NCBI RefSeq assembly: GCF_015645385.1
Contig: NZ_JADOET010000001.1
Location: forward strand, 248,001 to 312,000
Length of the DNA: 64,000 nt
Origin: Winogradskyella marina
Lineage (GTDB): Bacteria; Bacteroidota; Bacteroidia; Flavobacteriales; Flavobacteriaceae
Direction: 5' to 3'
How positions within the stretch are numbered: the stretch's first letter is position 1; each line of letters begins with the position of its first letter. Below the pieces are notes generated by a model. That model did no database searches. It saw only the letters and a list, made by a program, of their open reading frames with translations, and had not been told where the DNA came from. Shown one piece after another: positions 36,310 to 45,344 of the stretch. Position numbers and translations under genes: made by a program.

Positions 36310-39300
36310 ATGAAACACATTTACTTATTATTTATTACCCTTTTTATTGGAAGTTTGGGATACTCACAAATTATTAGCCAGTATGTCGAAACCAATTCTG
36401 GCACCACTCCAAAAGGAATTGAAATTTGGAATAATACTGGAGCTACTCTAGACTTCTCATCAAATAGTCTAGTGATTGAAAAAGGTACCAACGGAGGTTC
36501 TCCAAGTACAGATTTCACTTTATCTACAGGTACATTAGCTTCTGGAGATGTTATCGTAATTGGTACATCTGATATGGAAACGGTTACTTTAGCCAACGGA
36601 GGTGTCTTTCATGAAAAAAGCTTTACATTTAATGGAGATGATGCTCTAGTAGTAAAATACGGTGGATCTATAACTGATATGTTTGGTGTAGCTGGTTCTG
36701 ATCCTGGGTCGAGTTGGACTGGAGGAGGAGTAGATACTAAGAACAGTAATATCGAATTAAATTCAGGTATTACAACCGGTGATACTGATGGTTGGACAGA
36801 CCCAAGCACAAGGTTTAGTACATTAAATTCTAATCCTTCAGGAACTAATGGAGGTGAGGGTTTTGGAATTTCGCCAACATTACCTCCTAGCTGCACAGCA
36901 CCAACAACAGCTGCAACAGCTTTTACTGAATCTAGTGTTACAACAAACTCAGCAACTTTATCATGGACAGGAGGTGATGGAGACAATGTTATAGTTCTTA
37001 TGAAAGAAGGTGCCGCTGTTGATTTTACCCCGATAAGTGGAACTGATTATAATGATGAAGCAGCGTTTGGATCTAGCACAGAATTAGAAACAGGAAACTA
37101 TGTGGTTTATAATGGTTCTGGAACTTCAGTAGACGTTACAGGATTAACTCAAAACGAAACGTATCATGTTGCTGTTTACGAATATAATGATACAGAAACT
37201 TGTTATATGGGCACAGCTTTAACTGGTGATTTCGATACACTTGCTAGTACTAAAATACAATTTAGCGCAACATCTGCTACTGTTGATGAAAGTGCAGGCT
37301 CTTATGATTTAGTTATAGAGATTGCTAATGAAGATGTTGCAGCAACCACATTTGATGTAGTTTTAACTTCTGGAGATGCTGCTGATATTGATTCTTATAC
37401 CACACAATCTGAAACATTCCCAGGAAGTTCCACTACAGATATAACGGTTACTATTACAATAACTGATGATGCTATTATTGAAACTGATGAAGTGCTTACA
37501 TTTGAAATTCAAAATGTCGCTGGAGGCAATAATGCTGCTGTTGGTACAAACAACACTTTCGATTTAACGATAACTAATAATGATTTCCCTACAACTGTAG
37601 AATTCGTATCAAGTTCAGATACTGCCTCTGAAGGTGATGGTACTTATGATTTAGAATTGACCATAGCTAATGAAGATGCTGCAGCCACTAGTTTTGATGT
37701 TGTTTTAACTGGTGGTACTGGTGATGCATCAGATATAAATAGTTACACCACGCAAACCGTTATATTTCCAGGAGGGACAAGTGCTAATCAAACCATTACA
37801 CTTACTATAACGGATGACAGTGATTTAGAAGTTGATGAAACCCTAACCTTCGAAATACAAAATGTAACAGGAGGTAATAATGCTATTGTGGGTATAAATA
37901 CTACATTTAGTCTTACCATTACAAATAATGATGTAGCACCTCCAATTACATTACCTTATAGTGAAGATTTTTCTGACTGTGGTACTGCAGAGTGGACTGC
38001 TTTTGACGAAGCAGGAAATGATGAATGGATTTGTTCTGGAGGTGAATATGCAATAAACGGTTATTCGGGTACAGATGATACAGATTGGTTAATCTCAGAT
38101 TTCTCTATAGATTTTGATGCGTATGCAACAGTAAATATTGATGTCACCACTCAAGAACAGTACGGAGACACAACTAATACACCAGGTGAGTTTGAATTAT
38201 TATATTCTACAGATTACACAGGTGGCGATCCAACCACAGCGACTTGGACAGCGCTTTCATTTGACCCAAATAACACATCTAGTTATGGCTCTCTATCTCC
38301 AGTTTCTGTCACTTCTGTAGATGCATCAAGTATTACAGGTACGGCTTATTTAGCTTTTAAATATGACATGAATTTTGGTGGAGGTGCCGAAGACTGGCAC
38401 ATACAAAATATTGATATTTATGAAGTATCATCATCGACTACTGTTGAGTTTGTTAGTGCTAGTGCTACTGTAGGAGAAGCTATTGGGACTTACGATTTAG
38501 AATTTGCTATCACCAATGAAGATGCTGTAAATGACACGACATTTGATGTTGTGCTAACAGGTGGTACAGGAAGTGCTGCAGATATAGATAGTTACACTAC
38601 GCAAACCGTTACCTTTGTTGGTGGCACAACGGCTAACCAAACGGTTACCATAACTGTAACAGATGATGCATTAGATGAAGGTGATGAAACCTTAATCTTT
38701 GAAATTCAAAATGTAGCTGGAGGAGATGCTGCTGCGGTAGGCTTAGTTGATTCATTTGAATTAACTATTTTGGCTAGTGATTCAGTTACACCACTTGAAG
38801 GTGATATTGTCATCTCTGAAATCATGTACAACAGTTCGGGAACTGATGATGAGTGGATTGAAATCTATAATGCCTCAGGTAGTGATATTACACTAGATTC
38901 TGATTGGGAATTTAATTATGACTTTAACAGCTACGATTTTAATGGCACTGTTATTACAGCTGGAAGTTACTTAACTATTGCCTTTGGTAGTAATGGTGAT
39001 GGCACCTTTAATAATGATAACCCTTTTACGCCAGATGTAACGACATTTGCCACACCTGCTACTATTGCAAATATTGACAACACAAATAACGTTGGGAATA
39101 GTAGCGAAACAATATCAATAGTCTATGATCCAAACGGTGCCGATATCACTATAGATACTGTCACTTATGATGATGGTTCACCATGGCCAACCACACCAGA
39201 TGGCAATGGTCCTTCTTTAGAATTACCAGATTTAACTAGTGACAATTCTTTAGGAGCAAACTGGGAAGCTTCAGAAGTAGCTGGTGGCACACCAGGCTTT

Positions 39301-40911
39301 GGTCGCCCTATAACCTACACCTACAACGGCACATGGTCTCCAAGCGATCCTAACGGTACCGCAACTGCTAATGATGACATTATAATAGCCTCAGGAGATG
39401 CTATCATTTCAACAAATACAACTGCAAATTCCGTAACGGTTAACCCAGGAGCCGCAATCACAGTAGATGAGCTTGCGACACTTACTGTTAGCAATGGTTT
39501 AGTCTTAGAATCGACATCTTCTAGTTTCTCTAGTTTAATTTTAGATGGTACAATTACGGGGACAACTACTTATGAGCGTTTTGCTAATGGCTACAACAAT
39601 GGCGCTGGCGGAGGCAATGACCTTATAGCGCCTCCACTTTCAGGGCAATCTTGGTCAGACTTTTTAACTACAGCTACTAATAGTACGGATTTATTGGATA
39701 ATGGAGCAACCTCACCAACAACCTATGCTTTTGCACCTTTTGATAAAACAGCAAGTGCGTACGTTAACTATACCGATGCAACATCTGCTACCTTAAATAC
39801 AGGAACAGGCTATAGAGTTGCAACTGATTCTGGAGCTAACTTAACCTTTACTGGTACTGCAGCTGACGCCAACGTAACTATAACTATTGAGAATTCAGGT
39901 TCGAGTTATGCATCATGGAATCTTATTGGGAATCCTTATCCATCCTATTTAGATATGGAAGCCTTTTTAGCGTATGCAAATGTTCCAGAGCAACGAAATA
40001 TTGATGTTATTGGTGATGCTACAGGTATTTACGGCTACGATGGCACTACTAGTGGTTGGACAACCTATACGCTTTCGAATGCCACTGGAGAATTAATTGC
40101 ACCTGGTCAAGGCTTCTTTGTAGCCTCTGATGCAGCTAGCGCGGACTTGTATTTTACAACAGAAATGAGAACTACGGGTAGCTCAGATGATTTTATTGCG
40201 GGTCGTAATGCTACTAATGAATTGACCTATTTAAAACTTAAAGCAAGTACGACTAATCAAAGTTATAACACTGATTTTTATTTCAACACGAATTCTAGCT
40301 CAGGTTTAGATTTAGGCTACGATGCTAAAATATGGGGAGGAACAGCTCCTTCATTCGCTCTATACTCACATTTAGTTGAAGATAACACAGGATTGCCAAT
40401 AGCCTTACAATCTTTAAACACTACAGATTTAAGTGAGGTATCAATTCCTTTAGGAGTTCATGCCAACCAAGGAGAGCAATTAACATTTAGTATTGCAGAA
40501 TCTACATTAGAAAATAATGTTAATGTGTATTTGGACGACACCGTAGCTAACACGTCAACCTTGTTAAATGGTGAAGATTACGTTTTAACACCTAATTCAG
40601 AATTATCTGGTACAGGAAGATTTTATCTTAGAACTACAGAGACGACATTATCTACAATAGATAACCATTTTGACCACTTAAATATATACATCAATAAAGC
40701 TGATAAAACTATTGTTATTGCTGGCCAGCTATTAACACCTACAACTATGAAACTCTATGATATGCAAGGCCGAACCGTAAGTCATATCATTTTAGATAAC
40801 ACAAGGGGTAGCATGCATAGTATTGATGTGAGTAACTTAAATGCCGGAGTGTATGTGGTTCAATTAGATAATGGAACACAACTTAAAACTCAAAAAATAA
40901 TTATCAATTAA
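36310..40911 (+). CDS. Large secreted adhesin-like protein with T9SS sorting domain
   Basis: The 1533-residue protein has a Sec signal peptide (1-19, ending LGYSQ). Reading on: a lamin-tail-like domain (about 20-150), a fibronectin-III-like stretch (about 190-310), two Calx-beta-like units (about 315-423 and 428-541), a jelly-roll-like domain (about 545-705, starting LPYSEDFSDCGTAEW), a third Calx-beta-like unit (710-820), a second lamin-tail domain (830-965, GDIVISEIMYNSSGTDDEW), a beta-rich region, and a type A T9SS C-terminal sorting domain (about 1455-1533, KLYDMQGRTV, then LNAGVYVVQL). It is therefore exported over the outer membrane and anchored or released at the surface. The three Calx-beta units are close copies (INSYTTQT and IDSYTTQT). 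No catalytic motif was seen; an adhesive or structural role is likely. Confidence 0.88.
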   Translation: MKHIYLLFITLFIGSLGYSQIISQYVETNSGTTPKGIEIWNNTGATLDFSSNSLVIEKGTNGGSPSTDFTLSTGTLASGDVIVIGTSDMETVTLANGGVFHEKSFTFNGDDALVVKYGGSITDMFGVAGSDPGSSWTGGGVDTKNSNIELNSGITTGDTDGWTDPSTRFSTLNSNPSGTNGGEGFGISPTLPPSCTAPTTAATAFTESSVTTNSATLSWTGGDGDNVIVLMKEGAAVDFTPISGTDYNDEAAFGSSTELETGNYVVYNGSGTSVDVTGLTQNETYHVAVYEYNDTETCYMGTALTGDFDTLASTKIQFSATSATVDESAGSYDLVIEIANEDVAATTFDVVLTSGDAADIDSYTTQSETFPGSSTTDITVTITITDDAIIETDEVLTFEIQNVAGGNNAAVGTNNTFDLTITNNDFPTTVEFVSSSDTASEGDGTYDLELTIANEDAAATSFDVVLTGGTGDASDINSYTTQTVIFPGGTSANQTITLTITDDSDLEVDETLTFEIQNVTGGNNAIVGINTTFSLTITNNDVAPPITLPYSEDFSDCGTAEWTAFDEAGNDEWICSGGEYAINGYSGTDDTDWLISDFSIDFDAYATVNIDVTTQEQYGDTTNTPGEFELLYSTDYTGGDPTTATWTALSFDPNNTSSYGSLSPVSVTSVDASSITGTAYLAFKYDMNFGGGAEDWHIQNIDIYEVSSSTTVEFVSASATVGEAIGTYDLEFAITNEDAVNDTTFDVVLTGGTGSAADIDSYTTQTVTFVGGTTANQTVTITVTDDALDEGDETLIFEIQNVAGGDAAAVGLVDSFELTILASDSVTPLEGDIVISEIMYNSSGTDDEWIEIYNASGSDITLDSDWEFNYDFNSYDFNGTVITAGSYLTIAFGSNGDGTFNNDNPFTPDVTTFATPATIANIDNTNNVGNSSETISIVYDPNGADITIDTVTYDDGSPWPTTPDGNGPSLELPDLTSDNSLGANWEASEVAGGTPGFGRPITYTYNGTWSPSDPNGTATANDDIIIASGDAIISTNTTANSVTVNPGAAITVDELATLTVSNGLVLESTSSSFSSLILDGTITGTTTYERFANGYNNGAGGGNDLIAPPLSGQSWSDFLTTATNSTDLLDNGATSPTTYAFAPFDKTASAYVNYTDATSATLNTGTGYRVATDSGANLTFTGTAADANVTITIENSGSSYASWNLIGNPYPSYLDMEAFLAYANVPEQRNIDVIGDATGIYGYDGTTSGWTTYTLSNATGELIAPGQGFFVASDAASADLYFTTEMRTTGSSDDFIAGRNATNELTYLKLKASTTNQSYNTDFYFNTNSSSGLDLGYDAKIWGGTAPSFALYSHLVEDNTGLPIALQSLNTTDLSEVSIPLGVHANQGEQLTFSIAESTLENNVNVYLDDTVANTSTLLNGEDYVLTPNSELSGTGRFYLRTTETTLSTIDNHFDHLNIYINKADKTIVIAGQLLTPTTMKLYDMQGRTVSHIILDNTRGSMHSIDVSNLNAGVYVVQLDNGTQLKTQKIIIN

Positions 40912-40918
40912 ACACAAT

Positions 40919-40970
40919 GGTTATTGCGTTAAAAATCACTCTGTAAAACCTATTTTATAACGTAATAACC
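40919..40970 (+). repeat. 13-bp inverted repeat after the T9SS gene
   Basis: GGTTATTGCGTTA (40919-40931) and TAACGTAATAACC (40958-40970) pair over 13 bp with one G.U pair, around a 26-nt loop. No T-run follows, so it is not a standard terminator; it could stabilise the 3' end of the long mRNA. Confidence 0.5.
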
Positions 40971-41111
40971 TAATATAATACTTAAGGTGAAACACGAAAA
41001 AAGAACATATCCTAATTGTAATTTAACCGAGAACTTTATTGTTTCGTAGAGTAAATTCGAATATTTTATAAACCTTTTCGTATTTTACTCCAATAAATAA
41101 AATATTTTACT

Positions 41112-41119
41112 ATTTTTGA
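41112..41119 (+). promoter_or_regulatory. -7 promoter element upstream of the small peptide gene
   Basis: TATTTTTG matches TAnnTTTG and lies 22 bases before the start codon of the 56-residue peptide. No -33 box was found, so this is a moderate call. Confidence 0.45.
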
Positions 41120-41141
41120 ACACAAATTTAGGGCAAAAGCC

Positions 41142-41312
41142 ATGAAAAAAGACAACAACTCAGATAAAATCACCCGTAAGGAAGCCATTTCAAAAATGGG
41201 TAAATATGCTGCATTAACTGCAGTCGGGACATTTGTGATTTTAAACCCGCTTAAAGCACAATCATCATCACCACCAGACCCAGGAGGAGGTCTGTTCCCT
41301 CCAGTGGATTAA
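41142..41312 (+). CDS. Small secreted peptide, candidate precursor of a modified peptide
   Basis: The 56-residue frame begins MKKDNNSDKITRKEAISKMG and continues with a hydrophobic stretch (KYAALTAVGTFVILNP, residues 21-36). It then ends in LKAQ and the tail SSSPPDPGGGLFPPVD. It resembles a leader with a signal-type hydrophobic helix and a likely cleavage after LKA, followed by a 17-residue Ser/Pro/Gly-rich core. The stop is at 41310-41312, and 15 bases later the HPr-kinase-like gene begins, with the nucleotidyltransferase gene after it, so the three look like one operon. The gene has no Cys and no classic twin-arginine motif. Comparable small frames beside such enzymes are, from memory, found in other Bacteroidota. 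The sequence near the start was counted by hand, so the start may be off by one base. Confidence 0.7.
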   Translation: MKKDNNSDKITRKEAISKMGKYAALTAVGTFVILNPLKAQSSSPPDPGGGLFPPVD

Positions 41313-41327
41313 TTTTTAGTTTTTATT

Positions 41328-42464
41328 TTGATTACAAGTTTGGCTCCAACTTATAAAAAAGTATTTGGTGACTATTGGGTGTTGTGGTATGCCATCTCTA
41401 ATAGTTATAGTGTAATTAATTCAGATTTTAAGTTACTATTAGATACTTATTTAGCATCCGAAACAACAACAGTATTTTCTTCTACAATTTCAAATGAACT
41501 TAGTGATTCAGATAAAGCACAAATTTCTGATACGCTACTTAATTACCTAGAATGTTGCAACATACCCTATACGTCTGCAACAACAAACCTAGCTAAACTA
41601 GACACTTCGCTTCGGAATATTTCAAAACAATACATTTTTGACACAAAGAACGTTCAAATTCACTACAGTTCAGAACTCGTTTTAAAAACCATTCATCCGT
41701 CGATAGCACACTATTGTAATTCATCAACCCACAAAGCTGATGTAACTTTCGATATATATTTACAAAATGATGACTTATACCTCTTTAAGGACAAACACTT
41801 AATTTCTTGTGTTCCTAAAAGCGATTATCACCTTATTCAAGGTAAATTTATAATGCAATTGCTTTGTGTACTTCATAATAAAGTAGAACAAGATTGGATA
41901 GGAACACTTCACGGGTCAACTATTACAGATGGTAATTCTTCAATGCTTTTTGTTGGAAAATCTGGAAAAGGAAAAAGTACTTTATGTGCATTATTAGCGG
42001 CAAATGGTTTTGATTTGTTAGCAGATGACGTCTCCCCTTTGTTATCCAAAAATCAACATATATATTACAACCCTTCAGCCATCTCACTTAAAGAAGGTGC
42101 TTTTAACCTATTACAACCTATAGTAACAAATTTTGAAACATTACCCATCGTGGAGTTCAATACAACTAAAGGACGGCTGAAATATATGCCATGCCGTATA
42201 CCTAGAAAGCAACACTATCCTTGTCATTCAATTATTCTCGTAAATTATCAACCTGACTCCGAAACAAAACTAGAGACCGTTTCAATTAAACACATATTAG
42301 AAACCCTAATTGAAGATTCATGGTTATCACCAAATCCAAAGCATGCCAATCAATTTTTAAATTGGCTAAATGGAGTAACTTTATATCAATTAACCTATAG
42401 TTCCACAGCAAGTGTGGTTACAGAGATTTCAACGCTTTTTAAACAAGCACCTCAGACTTTATAA
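41328..42464 (+). CDS. HPr-kinase-like protein (peptide kinase candidate)
   Basis: The C-terminal half resembles the kinase domain of HPr kinase/phosphorylase: GTLHGSTITDGNSSMLFVGK, then SGKGKSTLCALLAANGFDLL (P-loop near 210-217) and ADDVSPLL near 232. The N-terminal part (about 1-150) is not the normal HprK domain. No HPr gene is nearby. Relatives of this kinase occur in lasso-peptide clusters, where they phosphorylate the peptide, so the adjacent 56-residue peptide is a natural substrate candidate; this is inference. No ATG exists near the start: TTG codons at 41328 and 41340 are the options, the second giving MAPTYKKVFGDYW. I keep the first, with the second close behind. Confidence 0.8.
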   Translation: MITSLAPTYKKVFGDYWVLWYAISNSYSVINSDFKLLLDTYLASETTTVFSSTISNELSDSDKAQISDTLLNYLECCNIPYTSATTNLAKLDTSLRNISKQYIFDTKNVQIHYSSELVLKTIHPSIAHYCNSSTHKADVTFDIYLQNDDLYLFKDKHLISCVPKSDYHLIQGKFIMQLLCVLHNKVEQDWIGTLHGSTITDGNSSMLFVGKSGKGKSTLCALLAANGFDLLADDVSPLLSKNQHIYYNPSAISLKEGAFNLLQPIVTNFETLPIVEFNTTKGRLKYMPCRIPRKQHYPCHSIILVNYQPDSETKLETVSIKHILETLIEDSWLSPNPKHANQFLNWLNGVTLYQLTYSSTASVVTEISTLFKQAPQTL

Positions 42465-42496
42465 TAACAGTATATTAGTGATATGTTTAAAACCCT

Positions 42497-43570
42497 ATGA
42501 ATAATTTAGCGATTACATATCAACATATAGCAGATATATTGAGTTTTGAAAGTTCAAATTCAAAACTAGAGCACACGCTGAGTGATCCTACATTTAACTG
42601 GGAAGCGATTGTAAAAGAAGGTAGCCTTCATTATGTTATACCTGCTATTTATTGCCGATTAAGGTCGAGACAACTTTTACATGTATTACCAAAAGATTTA
42701 ATTAGTTATCTCGACTATATTACTGATGAAAATAGACAAAGAAACACTATCATACTCGCACAAATAAATGAGCTCACGGATCTCCTTAATTCCCATAATA
42801 TAGAGCACACATTCTTAAAAGGAGCTGCTCTTTTAGCTTCTGGAACATATAAAGATATTGCGGAACGAATGCTAGGAGATATTGATATTTTAGTGCACCC
42901 AGAGCAGTTAACCACCGCTTTTGAATTATTACGTGATGACGGATACCAACCTAAAACTATGACTTTAGGTCATCATTTTTTTGAACATAAACACTTACCA
43001 AGATTAGAAACTAAGCTAACTGCAACTCGTATTGCCGCAGTTGAAGTTCACAGAAAACTATTTGTTTCATATCACTATGACGCCTTACAGCCACAGTCTA
43101 TTTTTAAGGAAACAAGGCAGATAGCATCCATTTACATACCATCACAAAAACATCTCTTAATGCACACCATTCTTAATCATCAAATAAATGATGATGGTGC
43201 CTTATACAATAGCATAACTTTTAGATCTGCATATGATACCATTTTATTATTGCAGGACTATACTGAACCTAACACCTGGTCTAATCAAAAGGTTTTTAAA
43301 AAGTATTTTAAATATACCAGTCTGTTTTTTAACGAAATAAGAAAGACAAAAAACGTAAAACCCGACATTTTTTCCTATTTTTATCTCTTTAAGTTAAAAC
43401 ATATTAAGTTTTATAGATTTTGGAATAAATTATTGCGATTAGGCGCTATCATTCCAATTCTATTACATAGATCGTGGTTATTTATTTCGAATAAAGCGTA
43501 TCGTAAAGCCATTATTCTTGATAAAAATCGCATATTCACCCATTTTATGTCTATTTTACGAAAGAATTAA
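42497..43570 (+). CDS. PF14907-type nucleotidyltransferase
   Basis: The 357-residue protein matches the uncharacterised nucleotidyltransferase family NTP_transf_5: FLKGAALLASGTYKDIAERM near 110-129 and LGDIDILVHPEQL near 130-142, with the metal-binding D-x-D motif in GDIDIL. A basic, aromatic C-terminus follows. The family transfers an unknown group, probably a nucleotide or a sugar phosphate from a nucleotide, and is often beside HPr-kinase-like genes in peptide clusters. Here it follows the kinase after 32 bases on the same strand. A second modification step on the peptide or on its phosphate is the simplest reading. Confidence 0.82.
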   Translation: MNNLAITYQHIADILSFESSNSKLEHTLSDPTFNWEAIVKEGSLHYVIPAIYCRLRSRQLLHVLPKDLISYLDYITDENRQRNTIILAQINELTDLLNSHNIEHTFLKGAALLASGTYKDIAERMLGDIDILVHPEQLTTAFELLRDDGYQPKTMTLGHHFFEHKHLPRLETKLTATRIAAVEVHRKLFVSYHYDALQPQSIFKETRQIASIYIPSQKHLLMHTILNHQINDDGALYNSITFRSAYDTILLLQDYTEPNTWSNQKVFKKYFKYTSLFFNEIRKTKNVKPDIFSYFYLFKLKHIKFYRFWNKLLRLGAIIPILLHRSWLFISNKAYRKAIILDKNRIFTHFMSILRKN

Positions 43571-43604
43571 ATTTATTTTAATTATGATAACTTTGTATGT
43601 ATTA

Positions 43605-43635
43605 TTTGTTTTATAATTGATATAGTTTACCTTTG
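43605..43635 (+). promoter_or_regulatory. Canonical promoter of the outer-membrane barrel gene
   Basis: TTTG (43605-43608), 19 bases, then TACCTTTG (43628-43635) is a perfect TTTG-N19-TAnnTTTG promoter, 17 bases before the start codon. It shows that the next gene has its own transcript, separate from the peptide cassette. Confidence 0.8.
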
Positions 43636-43652
43636 ATCAAAATTATTTTAGA

Positions 43653-44231
43653 ATGAAAAAATTATTTTTAGTAGCGTTGTTAGTAGCATTTAGTCTATCC
43701 GCATTTGCACAACGAAATAGCAGAGCTAGTAACGATTGGTATCTAAGTATTGGTGTTAACGCTATAAACAGTTTAGGTTCTCAATCTCCAATTTATCATC
43801 CAGAGGATTGGATGTTTAAGTTTCCTATTTCTGCAGCAGCAGAGTTTAACTGGAGTGAACAATTTGCTATTGAGCAATCTGTAACCTTTAATGGTTTTAA
43901 CGAAGGCGACGTTATTGATGGTGCTGTGTTAACTAAAGATTACAATTACCTATCTTTTGACACCCATGTAAAATATTATTTTGGGCAACTCATTTTTCCA
44001 AATGCTAACTGGCTCGAAATACATGCCAATGCTGGAATTGGTTTCTTTAATATCGAAGAAACTAATGTTTCTGCCAATCTTGGTGGTGGTTTTTTATTTT
44101 GGCTAAACACTAATAGAACCTTTGGTTTAAGAGCTCAAACCACAGCGAAATTTGCATTTAATCATCCTGAGAGTGGTTTCGATAACAACCATTGGCAATA
44201 TCACTTACAAGCCGTGTTTAAACTATTGTAG
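43653..44231 (+). CDS. Outer-membrane beta-barrel protein
   Basis: A 192-residue protein with a clear Sec signal peptide (MKKLFLVALLVAFSLSAFAQ, cleaved near residue 20). The mature chain alternates hydrophobic and polar residues in short strands with many aromatic ends (EFNWSEQFAIEQSVTFNGF, HVKYYFGQLIF, AQTTAKFAFNH) and ends in WQYHLQAVFKLL, the usual barrel terminus. It is like the small OmpA-type 8-stranded barrels of Bacteroidota; the function is unknown. It has its own strong promoter and a convergent terminator after it. Whether it helps export the peptide encoded upstream cannot be told. Confidence 0.85.
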   Translation: MKKLFLVALLVAFSLSAFAQRNSRASNDWYLSIGVNAINSLGSQSPIYHPEDWMFKFPISAAAEFNWSEQFAIEQSVTFNGFNEGDVIDGAVLTKDYNYLSFDTHVKYYFGQLIFPNANWLEIHANAGIGFFNIEETNVSANLGGGFLFWLNTNRTFGLRAQTTAKFAFNHPESGFDNNHWQYHLQAVFKLL

Positions 44232-44295
44232 CTAATCATATAAACATAAAAAAAAAAGCTCGCATTGAATGTGAACTTTTTTTAATTGATTAAAT

Positions 44296-44327
44296 AAAAA
44301 ATGCCATCTATAAGATGGCATTTTTTT
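44296..44327. terminator. Bidirectional terminator between convergent genes
   Basis: AAAAAATGCCATCT (44296-44309) pairs perfectly with AGATGGCATTTTTT (44313-44326) around a 3-nt loop. It serves the barrel gene on the plus strand and the UDP-xylose synthase gene on the minus strand. A second, weaker imperfect hairpin lies just before it (about 44255-44282). Confidence 0.92.
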
Positions 44328-44346
44328 GAGGGTTACAAGAAATACT

Positions 44347-45291
44347 CTAACGCTCTTTTAATAATTTATCAAAATATTTAATAGTGTGATTTAATCCTTC
44401 TTTTAATTGTACTTTTGGTTCCCAACCATTTAATTCTTTCTTGGCTAAATTGATATTTGGCTGACGTTGTAAAGGATCATCTTGTGGTAATGGTAAGAAC
44501 GTGATTTTAGACTTAGAATCCGTTAAATCAATAACTTCCTTGGCTAATTCTAACATTGTAAATTCAATAGGGTTTCCTATGTTTACTGGACCAACAAAAC
44601 CATCTCTACTATTCATCATTCTATGCATACCTTCAACTAGATCATTCACATACTGGAAACTTCTTGTTTGTGTTCCATCACCAAAAATCGTAATATCGTC
44701 ACCATTTAAAGCTTGAACTATAAAGTTCGAAACAACACGACCATCTCGTGGATGCATTTTAGGCCCATACGTATTAAAAATACGAATGATTTTAACATCG
44801 ACTTCATTCTGGTTGTGATAATCCATAAATAAAGTCTCGGCACAACGTTTCCCTTCATCGTAGCAAGACCGCAGACCTATTGGGTTTACATTTCCCCAAT
44901 AACTTTCTGGTTGTGGATGTACAGATGGGTCACCATACACTTCACTTGTAGACGCTTGTAATATTTTTGCTCCTACACGCTTTGCCAATCCCAGCATATT
45001 AATAGCTCCCATGACAGACGTTTTCACCGTTTTTATAGGGTTATGCTGGTAATGAACAGGTGATGCCGGACAAGCCAAGTTATATATTTCATCGACTTCA
45101 GCCATATAAGGATTTGTGATATCATGGCGCACCAATTCAAAATAGTGATGATCCATTAAATGTTCAATATTTCGCTTAGAACCTGTAAAATAATTGTCTA
45201 AACAAATTATTTCATTGCCTTCATTTAACAGACGTTCACATAAGTGAGAGCCCACAAAACCAGCTCCGCCAGTAACCAAAATTCTTTTCAT
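44347..45291 (-). CDS. UDP-glucuronate decarboxylase (UDP-xylose synthase)
   Basis: It converts UDP-glucuronic acid to UDP-xylose by an NAD+-dependent oxidation, decarboxylation and reduction. It is a short-chain dehydrogenase of 314 residues with the Rossmann start [17 protein letters not shown] (6-22), the family segment [19 protein letters not shown] near 70-88, [15 protein letters not shown] near 114, the catalytic YxxxK in [13 protein letters not shown] near 142-154, and [18 protein letters not shown] near 169. No UDP-glucose dehydrogenase gene is in the window, so the substrate supply must lie elsewhere. The product could feed the polysaccharide locus. Confidence 0.92.
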   Translation of the reverse strand: MKRILVTGGAGFVGSHLCERLLNEGNEIICLDNYFTGSKRNIEHLMDHHYFELVRHDITNPYMAEVDEIYNLACPASPVHYQHNPIKTVKTSVMGAINMLGLAKRVGAKILQASTSEVYGDPSVHPQPESYWGNVNPIGLRSCYDEGKRCAETLFMDYHNQNEVDVKIIRIFNTYGPKMHPRDGRVVSNFIVQALNGDDITIFGDGTQTRSFQYVNDLVEGMHRMMNSRDGFVGPVNIGNPIEFTMLELAKEVIDLTDSKSKITFLPLPQDDPLQRQPNINLAKKELNGWEPKVQLKEGLNHTIKYFDKLLKER

Positions 45292-45344
45292 GTATTAATT
45301 CTATTTATGGGTTAAAATTAACATATATTTTTATTTAATAGTGA

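Noticed and set aside
36310..40911. Secreted enzyme
   Set aside because: I found no catalytic motif of a nuclease, protease or glycosidase in the beta-rich domains, so only an adhesive or structural role is suggested.
41142..41312. Twin-arginine (Tat) signal on the small peptide
   Set aside because: The leader has ITRKE but no pair of Arg residues, so an ordinary hydrophobic leader is the safer description.
41142..43570. Complete lasso-peptide cluster
   Set aside because: No asparagine-synthetase-like cyclase, transglutaminase-like peptidase, PqqD-like protein or ABC transporter is encoded on either side.
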